Assembly (NCBI GenBank): GCA_036245525.1
Contig: BTPG01000004.1
Coordinates: 232,852,320-232,916,319, forward strand
Source of the DNA: Semisulcospira habei
Taxonomy: Eukaryota > Mollusca > Gastropoda > Semisulcospiridae
DNA length: 64,000 bases
Direction: 5' to 3'
Below are positions 22,180 through 32,944 of this stretch, piece after piece. How positions within the stretch are numbered: the stretch's first letter is position 1; every line of letters begins with the position of its first letter. Under the pieces are notes generated by a model. The model was not told where the DNA came from, did not search any database, and saw only the letters and a program-made list of their open reading frames with translations. The position numbers and the translations under genes are program-made.

Positions 22180-22410
22180 ATGAGCGACACAAAGAACATA
22201 ATGAACCTTGTATATCACTCTGCCGTGATAAGTGGACTAGCAGTAGCTTATTCTATGCTGGGAAAAAGTCTACTCAAAATGAAATCAGCAGACCTGAGTA
22301 GACTTGACTTTGAAGACAGTGCTAAGCTAATTGCAGTTGTTACAGCATCAATTGAGACAAAAGATTTTCTTGTCAAGCAGGGAATTATTCCCGAAAATGT
22401 TTCTATGTAA
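22180..22410 (+). CDS. Polinton small protein g3 (76 aa)
   Basis: A compact protein with an N-terminal hydrophobic stretch (VISGLAVAYSMLGKSLL) and a second helix with DSAKLIAVVTASIETKDFLVKQGI. Its position between g2 and g4, on the same strand with 11 bases to g4, marks it as part of a left gene block that leads into the integrase. I do not recognise a function; small proteins of this kind are recurrent in Polintons. Confidence 0.65.
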   Translation: MSDTKNIMNLVYHSAVISGLAVAYSMLGKSLLKMKSADLSRLDFEDSAKLIAVVTASIETKDFLVKQGIIPENVSM

Positions 22411-22421
22411 ATAATAATAAT

Positions 22422-22862
22422 ATGGCGACGATAGCTATTATGATTGGAGGGGCGATGGTTAATGCATTGGCTTTCAGTGGCTCAAATTATCTCTTTTCAA
22501 AAATGGGTAGAGAAGAATCTGCAGAAGAAATGAAACGTCACAATGAGGCATCAGAAAAACTTGCTCAAGCCCAACAGGATTATGAGAAGCAAAGAATTGA
22601 GAAACTTGATTTCATCAATGAAAGATTGAGGCTTGAAGGCCACGCACAATATACGTTTTCAAATACAGACGAAGCAATCCGTGAATACTATCTTGTCACA
22701 GGTGAAGACATGTCTATCCCAAAACCGAAACTAAGTGACTATTACCAACCAAGTACAGAACAAAGAAATGGAGAGATAATCTTTGTTCTAGTGGGAATGA
22801 CATTTGTTTATTTTACTGGACTTTATATTGCTAGAAGAAATGAACCCCGGGGTAGAAAATAA
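22422..22862 (+). CDS. Polinton coiled-coil/membrane protein g4 (146 aa)
   Basis: Starts ATGGCGACG after an AATAATAATAAT block. N-terminal hydrophobic segment (residues 3-25), then a strongly charged helix (MGREESAEEMKRHNEASEKL...YEKQRIEKLDFINERLR, about 27-70), a conserved-looking REYYLVTGEDMS..PKPKLSDYY stretch (about 87-110), and a C-terminal transmembrane helix IIFVLVGMTFVYFTGLYIA (about 119-137) with a basic tail. The end overlaps the likely integrase start (22840). The family is recurrent in Polintons of invertebrates, as I recall; function unknown. Confidence 0.7.
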   Translation: MATIAIMIGGAMVNALAFSGSNYLFSKMGREESAEEMKRHNEASEKLAQAQQDYEKQRIEKLDFINERLRLEGHAQYTFSNTDEAIREYYLVTGEDMSIPKPKLSDYYQPSTEQRNGEIIFVLVGMTFVYFTGLYIARRNEPRGRK

Positions 22863-23822
22863 ACTATCAAAAATATATTACTCACCATCAGGTTATTGGA
22901 AAGGGCAAACAGCTATTGAAAAATTACATGCCGCTGTGGGCGGAGATATAACACTCAATCAGGTCAAGCAATGGTTACAGAGACAGGCAATTTGGCAGAT
23001 ATATCTCCCTGCTCCAAGAAAAATAACAAGGCCTCATTTTGAGAACACAACACCAAATGAGACACACCAAATGGACCTTTTGTTCTTACCACATGACACA
23101 ATAAGAAAGAAACGATACAAGTATGCATTAACTGTTGTAGACATTGCTTTAAGGTACAAAGACGCTGAACCCATATCTGACAAAACAGCCAGTACAGTTG
23201 CGACTGCTTTATCAAGTATCTATAAAAGAGGTCCTTTAAGATACCCCAGACTAGTGCAGGTTGATGACGGATCAGAATTCAAATGTGCTGTTAATCAGTT
23301 ATTTGCGAAGCATGGCGTACTGGTCAGACAAGGCATTCCAGGTGTGCACAGATCACAAGCAATTGTAGAAAACTTTAACAAACAGTTGTCAGAGAGACTT
23401 TTCAGTTACCAGTATTCTAAGGAACTCATGCATGACACCCGTAACACTGAATGGGTTAAGAGATAAAAGCAATGAACAATGAAGGACACCCAAAACCTGC
23501 TGATGCTATTAAATTGAAAACAATTACAGAGCCAAAAACAGGATCAGCCCCAACCTCAGCACCACTTGCGCCTGACACAAGTTTATTTACCAAACAGGTA
23601 AGATATTTATATCAACCAGGTGAAGCTGAAAATGACATAAAGCGCAGAGCGACAGACCCCATCTGGTCCACATCCGTTCATAATATAAAAAAAATAGTCC
23701 CCGGTCCTGACGGTCCTGGCGCAACAATATATTACCTGTTTGACCCTGCGCCCCAGAGGGCATTTGTCAGAGAAGAATTACAGATTATTCCCCCAGACAC
23801 CGTTACTCATTTCAGTAACTAA
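22840..23822 (+). pseudogene. int: Polinton DDE integrase, one-base frameshift
   Basis: Retroviral-type (rve) integrase that inserts the linear element and generates the 6 bp duplication. The likely start is ATG 22840, inside the end of g4. The catalytic core shows the first Asp in ETHQMDLLFL, the second in VQVDDGSEF and the Glu in AIVENFNKQL. The frame stops at 23464-23466. The C-terminal part, with KPADAIKL, the VRYLYQPGE block and RAFVREELQIIP (a chromodomain-like/DNA-binding tail of these integrases), is in another frame from 23472. A single missing base near 23460 explains the break. The identical break is in copy 2 (63460-63470), so it predates the duplication or reflects a shared ancestral state. 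The 3' end overlaps the convergent polymerase gene by 45 bases. Confidence 0.9.
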
Positions 23823-26800
23823 CTCATCAATTAATTCATCAACCAGTTCATCAGCTATTTCTTCAGATAACTTGAGCATGTAATGACCTGGTGCATAAGC
23901 TTTTTCCTTACTGAAAAACACTCGTTTCGTGTCTCCAACTGCAAGTGACTTCTTATGTGTTTGGATCATTTCAAGATTATGTTTGTTTGATCTCAGTGAC
24001 TTGTTTGGATAATCAGGCATTAATGCTCCATCTAACACTTGTTTGTAATGTTCATGATGAATGTCTTTATTTTTTATTGCTGTTTTCTTGATACCTTTGG
24101 CTTTTGACTGACTACCCTTCTGGTGCAGTATAGAATACATTTTTTATCTCAGTCCAACGTACTCAACTATTGGCACACCATTCAGTTTATCTTTAAACTT
24201 TCCAGGCACTTTCTTGTTTTGTGTGCTGAACAGCGGGTGGTCTTTAGGGTAATCAGACGTGTCATACATGTGTAGTTCTGTTTTCATGTGTTCATAAAAG
24301 TCTTCAGTACACACATCAATGATCATAGAGTCAGTGTCAGTGTATAGCAGACGACACTCAGGATACTTTAATTTGAAGTAATCATAATAAAATTCAAGCA
24401 TTAATAATTTTGACAACTCCAGTATTGCCATACCAATGAATATTGGTTTGTCCAGTTTGACAATCTTTTTTTTGAGTGACACTGCATACAATGATGAATG
24501 AAATTCTTTATACCCTGTGTACTGAGGCTTACCTGTAAGTTTAATTGCACCTGATTCAGTTGTGACCAGTCTCACATCTTTGCGGTGATGAGGATTTTCC
24601 ATAGTCTTGCCAAAACAGGCATTGTTCATAAGCTTAAAAAAGTCTTTGTCAAATGCAGTGTTGCCGTCCCTGGCACGGAGGGTTGTGTTCTTCATTATGT
24701 AATCTTTCATGAAAGCACTCTGATCAAATTGAATTCCTCTGTGAACTTTCTTTAGTACTAACCCGTGTCTGATGTAAAACTGCAACAAGCGGTAGTGACA
24801 AACGTAATTAAATTTGTCATTTAGATTTGGCACAAGTTTGGTGTCTTCTTTTTTCCCTGTCATACTCATTTTTTCAACAGCCAACGGATAATCATTGTGG
24901 TAATCATGTAGATGGTGTGGGTACTCTAGGTCTACTTCAAAGATCCAACCCTTCGCGTCGTTTCGGTCATGTGTCATAATATATTTTGTTATGTCTGTTA
25001 TGTCATACTGTGACAAATCATGCAGACAAAAGTTTTTCAAGGGCAATAACTCACACATCGCGAACCCATACAAATTGTTTGCGTCAAGGTACGTAATGAA
25101 TGACCTTGACCTTGAGGGGTCAAAACCCCGGTCAAGGTCATCAAGATATTTGTTGTTGGCCTTTGCATAGTTATTCGCTGCAATACTAATGCCTCCCCTC
25201 AATCCGCGTTCTACCATTTCACCCATCGTACGATCAGACAACAGATCTATAGATATCTTACTGGATTTTAAAAATGCATCCCATGTCATGCCAGGACTAG
25301 TTATGTAGCAGGCTGGGTCAAGACTGTAGTGTAACAAACCCTTTTCACGGTAACTTTCAAATACGTCTGCTAGTAAGCAAAAGTCAGCTTTCAAGTACTG
25401 ATCGTGGTAATCACCAATTGTCTGACACCCTAATTTATCCCACGCATCAAGTGCATGCTGGTATTCAGAGTCAGAAATACCTTTGCCAGTTAGTGTGGAA
25501 TAAAATTTCTCTTTTGGTGGCAGTCTCCTTTCCTCAAACACAACCCAGTGATCAATGTACTCATAGGGATAAACACCTTTCTTAACCAAGTCTGGCTCAA
25601 AATATTTACTCGTTATTGGATACTCAGTCAGTCCTTCTGCAAGACTAGCCAACCCTAAAGACAAATGTTGCATGGAGTCATAAAATGCTAATTTGTTGTC
25701 CAATCTAAAAGTCAAATATTTTTCAGTTGTCTGGGCAATACAACTTATGTTTTTGTAAGACTCGTCTATAGCCTGCATGATAATGTGTGAATCATATCCC
25801 TTCAGATTGTGAAAAAAGATTGGTAACTTGTATGTCTTAGGATCTATTTTTAATAACAAGTTACAATTGTTATGTGCAGCACCTCTGTAACGCCCAGTTA
25901 TGTGATCATGGTCACGAACTTTATCACCTCCTAAAGGCTGTTCACAAATCCAACACGTCACAGCTGTTTCAAATTTTAGTTTGTCTTCTTCTGTCATCAC
26001 CAAAGGCATCTGACATGTTGTGAGATACTGTACTACCTGACTATACAGATGTCTCATTTCTGTTAAAAACAGACATGCTGCATTTTTACCCCTGTAGATA
26101 ACAGGTTCTGAATGCAAACCGTCTGACCTAACAATAATGTACCCGAAAGAACACACCACTTGGTCACTTAGTTTTATAGTCTTTGGTAATAACTCTGGAA
26201 CAGGACCTTCATACGGTACTACTAATGATTTGAAATCTGCGTACACTACAAACGGCAGCTTTTGTTGATTCCCATAGTTCTTAAAATACACTTGACTACC
26301 AGGATCTGGATACTTAAGTACTGTTTGTATGTCATCAGTTGACCTGCAGTGTATGATGTGTTTGTGCACTACGTTTATGGAGGAGAATCTTTGTAAACAT
26401 TTTTTACAAACTTCCTGTTTCCTACCATATTTTGATACATGATTATGAATTAGACGTGACATACTCCTGATAATTGTGTAGTGAAAGTTATTGTCATCAC
26501 CGATTAATAACATGTCAACATGTTTATCTTCTGACTGCCCATATGTTGGAGCCAGAGGTGATACTCTAATGGGTTGTAACTTGTCAACAGAGTCATTATC
26601 CCACACATACACGTTCACAGATATACCAGGATTTAGTTTTTCAAACAAGTCTATGTCTTCTACATTAACAGGGAACTCAATGCCACTGAAGTTGAGTTCA
26701 TTTACAAATTGAGTGTAGTTAGATACACGTTCAGGTTTTGATTTTACAAAGTGTAGTTTAGCAAGCACACACCACATGAAACAATAGTTGTCATTGTTCT

Positions 26801-27266
26801 GAATATTAACAACAGCCTTTTTGTTTGCAACCTCTGTTGGCAGTGGTAACCATGATTTACCTAATATAGGATGATACCTTGACTGCTTTAATTGTAGTTC
26901 ATGTACATGCCCTTCGTGCCAACCAGACCCTTTCATTTTTGCACTGTCAATTGCTTGGAGAAAGTCAGGTAATAGTCTGTCTCTAAACACGTTCTCTAAT
27001 TCCCTTTGTGTGTTAACTGTGTGTTGTCTTGTTGATATGTACGATACAATCACTTCACAGTCCACTCTAGTAAATTCTATTTTTGCAACAATTTGAATTT
27101 TAACACTACCTGTGATAAGATTTTGTTGTATGACAGAAAAAGAGTTTTCTATTGATTCATAGACATTGTTACTATTGGATATAGGCACGTCTGTTGTGTG
27201 AAACACGTTTCTTAAACCAGATGAGCCAGGGTTTGATGGGCCAGGGCTTTGTGAATTGTCCGTCAT
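23778..27266 (-). pseudogene. polB: Polinton protein-primed family B DNA polymerase, one internal stop
   Basis: Replicates the element. It starts at 27266 right after AAATAAAA. Residues about 150-265 form a Cys/His-containing domain (YCFMWCVLAKLH ... HYTIIRSM). 287-307 is a C2H2-like finger. The exonuclease motifs follow: YADFKSL (about 341-347), NLKGYD (487-492) and YHDQYLKADF (619-628). A Cys-x2-Cys, DHDHITGRYRGAAHNNC block (438-468) looks like a zinc/HNH-like insert. The polymerase motifs are LDANNLYGFAM (727-737), the FFKLMNNACFG region (876-886) and LLYTDTDSM (974-982). A TAA at 24144-24146 ends the frame after residue 1040; the corresponding codon in copy 2 is a Ser codon and the frame there continues into the tail at 23778-24140. 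Only this one lesion is seen in copy 1, so a nearly full product could still be made. It converges on the integrase. Confidence 0.93.
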
Positions 27267-27361
27267 TTTTATTTGACAGACAAAATAATAAAATAAAAAA
27301 AATTACCATTGTCACACCATATGTAATACTGTATTATCTGTAGTTATGATAAACAAGTCAA

Positions 27362-27739
27362 CTACTTTCCTGGTATTTGTCTTGAAGTCTTGTCCTGCAG
27401 GTGTAATATCACTTTATTAAATGTAACGCTTTCAATGTAACAATGTAGTTTTCTTAATTGATCAAATATGTCTTCACACAGTACCTCAAACCAACGCAAG
27501 TGGCCACTGTTAGCATTATAAACTTTAAAAGCATTTGTCTTAAGATCAACAGTCTCATAATCATAACGTGGTAATCCATCTGAATATTCCAAAGTAACGT
27601 TATATGTCGTGTATATTCTTATTGTCGGTGTTGAGAGTTTAAAGCTGGGTTCAAACACACGTGATTTTAAGTCAGTAAAGTGCATAACATCTTTGAAGCA
27701 TTCTGTAACATCAAACACTTGGGTTTGTCCGTCTGTCAT
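27362..27739 (-). CDS. Polinton protein of unknown function (125 aa)
   Basis: Starts at 27739 directly after TAATAAAA. A soluble, mixed alpha/beta-looking protein with CFKDVMHFTDLK, a Tyr-rich middle and a basic C-terminus. No motif known to me. It sits between PolB and the ATPase on the same strand, 27 bases after the ATPase stop and 95 bases before PolB, so it is part of the capsid/replication transcription direction. Intact in both copies with four or five amino-acid differences, which argues for recent function. Confidence 0.7.
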   Translation of the reverse strand: MTDGQTQVFDVTECFKDVMHFTDLKSRVFEPSFKLSTPTIRIYTTYNVTLEYSDGLPRYDYETVDLKTNAFKVYNANSGHLRWFEVLCEDIFDQLRKLHCYIESVTFNKVILHLQDKTSRQIPGK

Positions 27740-27765
27740 TTTTATTAGACAAACAAAAGAATAAA

Positions 27766-28377
27766 TTAATTTACTAACCCATACCCTGTGGGCTGATCTG
27801 TCTTTAAAATGAGCTTTAGATGCTTAGTTGATTTCAGTTTATTTTTTACATCATCCCGTTCATGCTTATTTTGTATGACATCATTTTCTCCGAGACAGTC
27901 TTCAAAGCTGTCACGATCCTTACAGTAAAACAAACAGATAAACTTTAACTGTTCTCGAAAATCTTTCAGTACAGCATTATATTTCTGAGTGAGAATCCAT
28001 ACACTAATGTTTGCATGTCTGCCACTGAAGGCAAGTTCTGCCAATGTGTTTCTCTTTTTGACAATGTCTTTCTCTGCAGAACAGTCATCGACTATGAACA
28101 ATGTTGGCTGTCCTTCAAATTGCTTGTAAAAATATTGTAGGTATTCATTCAGTTTTTTCTCAGGGTCAACTAAGTATATGTTGCTGTCAGTCCAAATGAA
28201 TAAACGGTTGTGATAAGCTTTGTTGTGTTTGATTGTAGGACAAAATATTACTATGTTTTCAAAATGGTGGATGTATCTTGTTTGTAATAAGTCAAGTACA
28301 AATTCAGTTTTACCACACCCAGTGGCACCAACAAATAAGCCACAGTGTGGATCGAGTGTCATTAAGCCCCGGTTCAT
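27766..28377 (-). CDS. atp: Polinton genome-packaging ATPase (FtsK/HerA, A32-like)
   Basis: 203 codons. Walker A GATGCGKTEF near residue 17-26 and Walker B TLFIVDDCS near 105 mark a P-loop ATPase of the FtsK/HerA superfamily that pumps DNA into preformed capsids in Polintons and related viruses. SGRHANISVWILTQKY matches the sensor/arginine region that follows the Walker B strand in this family. The start chosen is the Met of MNRGLMTLD at 28377, which follows GTATTAAA; an upstream in-frame Met at 28413 would overlap the end of the capsid gene. Intact in both copies. It follows the capsid gene by 19 bases, as expected for a morphogenesis module. Confidence 0.92.
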   Translation of the reverse strand: MNRGLMTLDPHCGLFVGATGCGKTEFVLDLLQTRYIHHFENIVIFCPTIKHNKAYHNRLFIWTDSNIYLVDPEKKLNEYLQYFYKQFEGQPTLFIVDDCSAEKDIVKKRNTLAELAFSGRHANISVWILTQKYNAVLKDFREQLKFICLFYCKDRDSFEDCLGENDVIQNKHERDDVKNKLKSTKHLKLILKTDQPTGYGLVN

Positions 28378-28396
28378 TTTAATACACAATATAATT

Positions 28397-29680
28397 TTAA
28401 TATATGTGTCCACTTAGTCTGCTTTCTGCAATATTGAGTTGTGCGTCATATATCAGGTACAAATATATGTTAATGGCTTCGGCTTTTTCAACCTTCTTTT
28501 GTATCTGAATTGTTATTCCGTCACTACCGTTCTCAACAGTACGTCCTGACCCATGAAGATAGTCGTCATCTGTACTGCGAAGGTCTAACCACAGTGCATA
28601 CTTATTTGTAAGGTATTGTCTGATCCTAACATCATACAGATGTAGATCTTTACACGCAATGTTTGCTGGTTTATCTCTAATCCTTCCTCCTGCAAAATAC
28701 TTTGTGATCTCATCGTAGTGCTGGTATGGTAACATTCCTGAAACGTACACTTGATTAGGGCGGCCTTCAATTGTACAGGACAAACGTGTAATCTTAGGAT
28801 TGTAGAATTTTTCTGAATCCCGTTTGTATGGAGCTGCTGGTTCAACAAACAACATAAGAATACCTTTCAGTGACCTGGCAGGTGTGTTTAAGTTTATGTT
28901 CCACATTGGATCACTCTTGTCTTTTTGCATTAAACTATGTCTAATCACCCTGTCATAATAAATTGGAAGTCTTAACTGGTACTGATTTTGAATAAGTCTG
29001 GCTAATTCAGTGTGTGTGACAATTTCATATTCCAAGGAAATGTTAGAGATCTTGTATGTTGCATCTGTGGCAGATGATTTAATAACTTTGGAGTAGTCAT
29101 TGAAAGTTAGTTCAAAACTCAGACGGTCATTCAGTGCTCCTTGGTAATAAGGTAAATGCGCTGTTAGGATTTCAAACTCAAGTGGAATGTAAAATCTGGT
29201 TCCATATGTTTCAGCTATAATAACATCATTGGCTGCTGATGTTGATTTATCTGCTGCATCGATTCGAAGTTTGGTAATATTATCAGACTGTATGCCTTGG
29301 TAAATACGGTCTTCTCGTTCTTCTCTTGTGAGCCAAAGATCTTTGAAACAGTAGAATACATCTGAGTCATCAAGACTAAACACTTCCTGTCCTTCAAGTT
29401 TTACTTTAATAGTTCTAACAATTGCTCTGCCAAGATTGTTAACTAGTGTTCTGTTCACGTCTGCATCTGATGATAGTTCAATATTAAATGCTAGGCGTGC
29501 AGTGCCATGAACAATAACGTCACTGGGACCTAGGTTTGGAAACTTAACTGTAAGTGTTTGGTTCTGGTCTACGGTACTTGGATTGTTTGTGATTACTATT
29601 GTTTGACGAACACCTTTAACACCCAGGGGCTCACGTAGTTTTCTGTATGGGTCTAACTTTGATCCGTAAGACTGTGTCAT
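28397..29680 (-). CDS. mcp: Polinton major capsid protein (double jelly-roll)
   Basis: 427 codons from the Met at 29680, directly after TAATAAAA. The N-terminal half has the pattern VKFPNLGPSDVIVHGTARLA, NLGRAIVRTIKVKLEGQEVF and DDSDVFYCFKDLW, which I recognise as the Polinton hexon-type capsid family; AETYGTRFYIPLEFEIL and LSFELTFNDY follow in the middle, then a C-terminal jelly-roll half. It would form the pseudo-hexagonal capsomer of the virion. It diverges from the coiled-coil membrane gene at 29721 with only 40 bases between the two start codons, so a shared bidirectional promoter is likely. Intact in both copies with only a few replacements. Confidence 0.85.
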   Translation of the reverse strand: MTQSYGSKLDPYRKLREPLGVKGVRQTIVITNNPSTVDQNQTLTVKFPNLGPSDVIVHGTARLAFNIELSSDADVNRTLVNNLGRAIVRTIKVKLEGQEVFSLDDSDVFYCFKDLWLTREEREDRIYQGIQSDNITKLRIDAADKSTSAANDVIIAETYGTRFYIPLEFEILTAHLPYYQGALNDRLSFELTFNDYSKVIKSSATDATYKISNISLEYEIVTHTELARLIQNQYQLRLPIYYDRVIRHSLMQKDKSDPMWNINLNTPARSLKGILMLFVEPAAPYKRDSEKFYNPKITRLSCTIEGRPNQVYVSGMLPYQHYDEITKYFAGGRIRDKPANIACKDLHLYDVRIRQYLTNKYALWLDLRSTDDDYLHGSGRTVENGSDGITIQIQKKVEKAEAINIYLYLIYDAQLNIAESRLSGHIY

Positions 29681-29720
29681 TTTTATTATGCACAATAAAA
29701 AATAATAAATTAATAAAACA

Positions 29721-30862
29721 ATGGCAGCGGGAGGATTTAATCATGAAGATTTTGAAATGAATGTCATGGATGCCTCAGATACCAGTATCACAGATATGAC
29801 TGGAATGGTAACTAGTTCTAGTATGTATCACGAACTGCTAAAAGACAAAGTAAACTCATTTTATGACAGTGTTGGTGCACACCCAGAAGTTTTGGATCCT
29901 AATCAGTTTGAATACGAAAAAGGACATTTATTTGAAAATACAGACAGAGGGAAAATATATCTAACACATAAAAACAATTCTTTTAAGTTTAGAGCTTTAA
30001 GTACAATTAAAGGTGAAGTTGGTGGTAACTCTGGGTTGGCAAGGTACCTTGGATTTGGAGGGTCTCCCGTTCCCCCAAGACTTGTTAGTGCGCTTCACGA
30101 CACGCAAACAAAGTTTCCAACAGGACAAGAGATTGAAATGGCACCAGTAACAAGTCTGCCAGAAATAGCAAACACAGTGATACAAGAAACCTCATTTACT
30201 GAAGGTCAATTAAATGATGCTATGAAAACAATAGACGACCCACCTTTGACAATGAGGGAGATTGTGGGGTTGGATAAATCACTGCAGACGATAAGAGGTG
30301 AGATGGTAAACAATGTTGCCAAACTGGGTGAACTTGATAAACACATAGAACGTGAAAAAGAGAAACTGGCTACAGCAGACAATGGAAATCTTGACACAGA
30401 AATGAAAGAAAGAATCCAACACAGATTAAATGATTTGCAGTTAGAAAGATCTGGAAGGTTAGAAGCGATTAGTATTGGGAGACAAAAACTGAAAACACAG
30501 GTCAACAGGATTAGAGAAACTATTCAAAAAATACTTCACGAAGACACTACTCTGGCTGAGAGACTTAAAACACTTTTCAGAGAACAGGGTATCACAATTG
30601 CTAGTTTAATTACTGCTCTTGGATTTATTATCAGTACTGTTGTGTTGGCTGTCTCCGGTGCTGGTGGCGGTAGTCCAGCCTGCTTAAAAAATTGGCTGTG
30701 AAAGCAATGGACGCTTTGCCTGGCATTATAGGCACGGTTGTCAGTTGGTTGATTAGTACTGCAGCGAAGGCAGTAGGGTTTATGGCAGAACATGTGTGGG
30801 TATTTTTGGTGACAGTAGGAGGGTTGATGGTGGGTTATTTAATGAAACAGATAAAGAAGTAA
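29721..30862 (+). pseudogene. Polinton coiled-coil membrane protein g10, 94 bp deletion
   Basis: Starts after TAATAAAACA. The N-terminal part is unknown; residues about 195-275 are a long charged coiled coil (LGELDKHIEREKEKL, IQHRLNDLQLERSGRLEAI); about 290-315 has RLKTLFREQGITIASLITAL and a first membrane segment. Compared with copy 2, 94 bases are missing at 30675-30676, removing the Pro/Ala linker and shifting the frame, which then stops at 30701. Downstream the rest of the gene (membrane segments ending in MVGYLMKQIKK) is present to 30862. The end overlaps the convergent 418 aa gene. In copy 2 this same gene is damaged differently. Probably a virion membrane-associated protein, but that is inference. 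Confidence 0.75.
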
Positions 30863-32095
30863 TACTCCTAATCCAGTGAGTCCTATTACCAATGCTGTTC
30901 TTTCTGACTCATGAGTGTCAGGGGTTGGTGTTACTGGTTGTATGGGTGCTGGTGTTGGGGCCAGTGCCGGTGTTGGGGCCGGGGCCGGGGGTGTTACCGT
31001 CTGTAATGGTTTTAATGTCTGTACATGTGTGGTTGTGGCCCCCAAGTTTACAGATTGATTGAGTCCTAATTTTTTATCATGACCTGCAACAATGATTTCA
31101 TTATTATAATTTGTTATTGTCCCCATTTGGAGTTGAAGGTCAGATGGTAACATGTATAACCCGATGCCAACTACAAAGTCAACTTTTGATTTGGCATATA
31201 TGAGTACGTCTTGGTAACGCTGTATGCTTGACGGGAGATCGACTGTTGAATTTACTGAATCTTCTAAGTTTGCGAGAAACTGTTTTTGTGCTTCAAATTT
31301 TCCACTTCCATTCAAAATATTCAATTTTGTTAGTGATTGTGCACCTAGTATACACCAGACATATGTTCTGATTGACTCATTTACGCGCTCGACTCCTGCT
31401 TGAGTAAATCCGTCACTCTTGTCTAAAATAAATGTGGTCCAGGCATTAGACTGTTTCTGTTCTATTGATCCTAACCAGACTTCTGATTTTGATGAGAATG
31501 AAGTGTAACCGGGGTAGTAATCTTGTGGGTATTGTCTGTGACTCATAGCATAATACAGTGTACCCATACCATTGTGATCATCAAGTTTTTGTGTAAAGTC
31601 ATACTTGGGGCTGATGTTAAACTCATTACAGATGCGTTCAAATGCTTTCATATCCATGGGGTTGTTAAACCTGTTGAAACTGGATTCAGTTGGTAATGGT
31701 GTATGCAGTTCTGACAGTATACATCTAAGCTGGTAGTAAGTGTGAAAATGGTAAACAGACCTAATCAGTTTGTTTGAGTGATTCAAGTGGTCTGTAAATG
31801 AAACACCACAGCCTGTAGTAGAACATAGTATAGCAAAGTTAAGTTGGTTTTGAAACATCTGTAGTGGACTTGAAGACCACTTTCTTGCAGTAGAGTCATC
31901 TGTTATTGGAGGGTTTAGGTAATGATCAAACGGATTTGGTACTTTGACTTGAAATAATTCTTGTTCAGACACAGCTATGTCAAGCTGGTTTAGTTGAATT
32001 ATTTTCTGTTCATAAGTTGGTGCAACATTATATTTGGCATCCACATTAAATTGAAATGCGTTTGTTGTGGTAATGGTTGGTGATTTAAATTCCAT
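30839..32095 (-). CDS. Polinton tail-anchored protein g11 (418 aa)
   Basis: A long soluble domain (residues 1-340) with no motif I can name, although GVGFTDH-like and WCILGAQSLTKLNIL segments recur in related Polintons as I recall. A Pro/Ala/Thr-rich linker (about 350-395, PAPAPTPALAPTPAP) follows, and a single C-terminal hydrophobic helix LVIGLTGLGVLLLYLF. It is therefore anchored by its C-terminus with a stalk-like linker, a layout expected of a surface-exposed virion or membrane protein. The start at 32095 lies 24 bases from the divergent start at 32120. Intact in both copies. Confidence 0.75.
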   Translation of the reverse strand: MEFKSPTITTTNAFQFNVDAKYNVAPTYEQKIIQLNQLDIAVSEQELFQVKVPNPFDHYLNPPITDDSTARKWSSSPLQMFQNQLNFAILCSTTGCGVSFTDHLNHSNKLIRSVYHFHTYYQLRCILSELHTPLPTESSFNRFNNPMDMKAFERICNEFNISPKYDFTQKLDDHNGMGTLYYAMSHRQYPQDYYPGYTSFSSKSEVWLGSIEQKQSNAWTTFILDKSDGFTQAGVERVNESIRTYVWCILGAQSLTKLNILNGSGKFEAQKQFLANLEDSVNSTVDLPSSIQRYQDVLIYAKSKVDFVVGIGLYMLPSDLQLQMGTITNYNNEIIVAGHDKKLGLNQSVNLGATTTHVQTLKPLQTVTPPAPAPTPALAPTPAPIQPVTPTPDTHESERTALVIGLTGLGVLLLYLFH

Positions 32096-32119
32096 CCTTT
32101 TTTATATGAGATAATAAAA

Positions 32120-32923
32120 ATGTTTATTACCTTAACAAATCTTGACACAAGCAAACCAGTGTGGTTAACTAATGGGATTGATAATCGTGATGGTAGCAAG
32201 GCTGTAGCTATCCATGAAATGTTCTATACAGTAAAATGGTTTAATGTTACAAATGATACAGATTATTATATAGATGGATCTTTTACTGCTGATTTAAAGA
32301 GAGTTAATGCTTTACGAGCTGGGTATTATGACTTTTGTACTTTAGCTGAATGGCTACAAAATGAATTTAAAATTAAAGCAACTTTAAATCCGGCTAACTT
32401 ACTTGTTACATTAGATTTTCCAAAAGGTACTGAGTATTCATTATCATTAAGTCTTATAAAATTACTTGGGTTTATGGGTAATGTATTTTATTTTTCAGTT
32501 AGTTAGTTATTTGGGTTTAACGCCGAGCAGGCGACTAAGGCCATCTCACGGCGGGATTTTATTTTTCAGATGAAGATTGGGCAAAATGGTTAAGTCCAGA
32601 CAGGCAACAACTACTAAAACCAAAAAAAGAAAAAAATAATTGGAAGATATCCTGTTCATTTGTCAGTATATACTGTACTAAATGTTTATTTGAAAGAACT
32701 AAACACGACTGAGAATGTACACAATGGAAAGCCTTCAACTTTGTTGAGGTGCTTACCAACTGGAACTGCACCCTATTGTGAAAGTGTGGTTGTTAGATTT
32801 CCTAATTTACAGTTTAAGAAATTAGGTTCTAGTTTCTTTGAGTCACTGTGTATATCTGTAACTAATCAGGATGACAAACCAGTTGTTATGCATGATTTTA
32901 GTGTTGTGTTAGAAGTTAAATAA
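32120..32923 (+). pseudogene. Probable Polinton penton/minor capsid protein, split by 57 bp LINE tail
   Basis: Starts directly after TAATAAAA. The N-terminal part (MFITLTNLDTSKP...) runs to 32498, where a 57 bp insert with a 14 bp target duplication breaks the frame; the remainder (about 32556-32923) ends in a beta-rich segment with HDFSVVLEVK. Size (about 245 residues without the insert), position next to the capsid genes and beta-strand character agree with a single jelly-roll minor capsid protein, but no catalytic or signature motif proves it. The same insert is at the same site in copy 2, so the gene was already broken before the duplication. Confidence 0.6.
32499..32555 (-). mobile_element. 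57 bp LINE 3' tail insertion
   Basis: Flanked by ATTTTATTTTTCAG on both sides (32485-32498 and 32556-32569). The insert is the reverse complement of the last 57 bases of the LINE family seen at 2796-3317 (CCCGCCGTGAGATGGCCTTA ... ACTAAC). An extremely short 5'-truncated retrotransposition. Confidence 0.9.
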
Positions 32924-32944
32924 TTTTATTTTTGTTTATAAAAA

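Noticed and set aside
22840..23822. Integrase as part of an LTR retrotransposon or retrovirus
   Set aside because: No reverse transcriptase, gag or LTR nearby; the neighbours are family B polymerase, packaging ATPase and capsid, and the borders are Polinton TIRs with 6 bp duplication.
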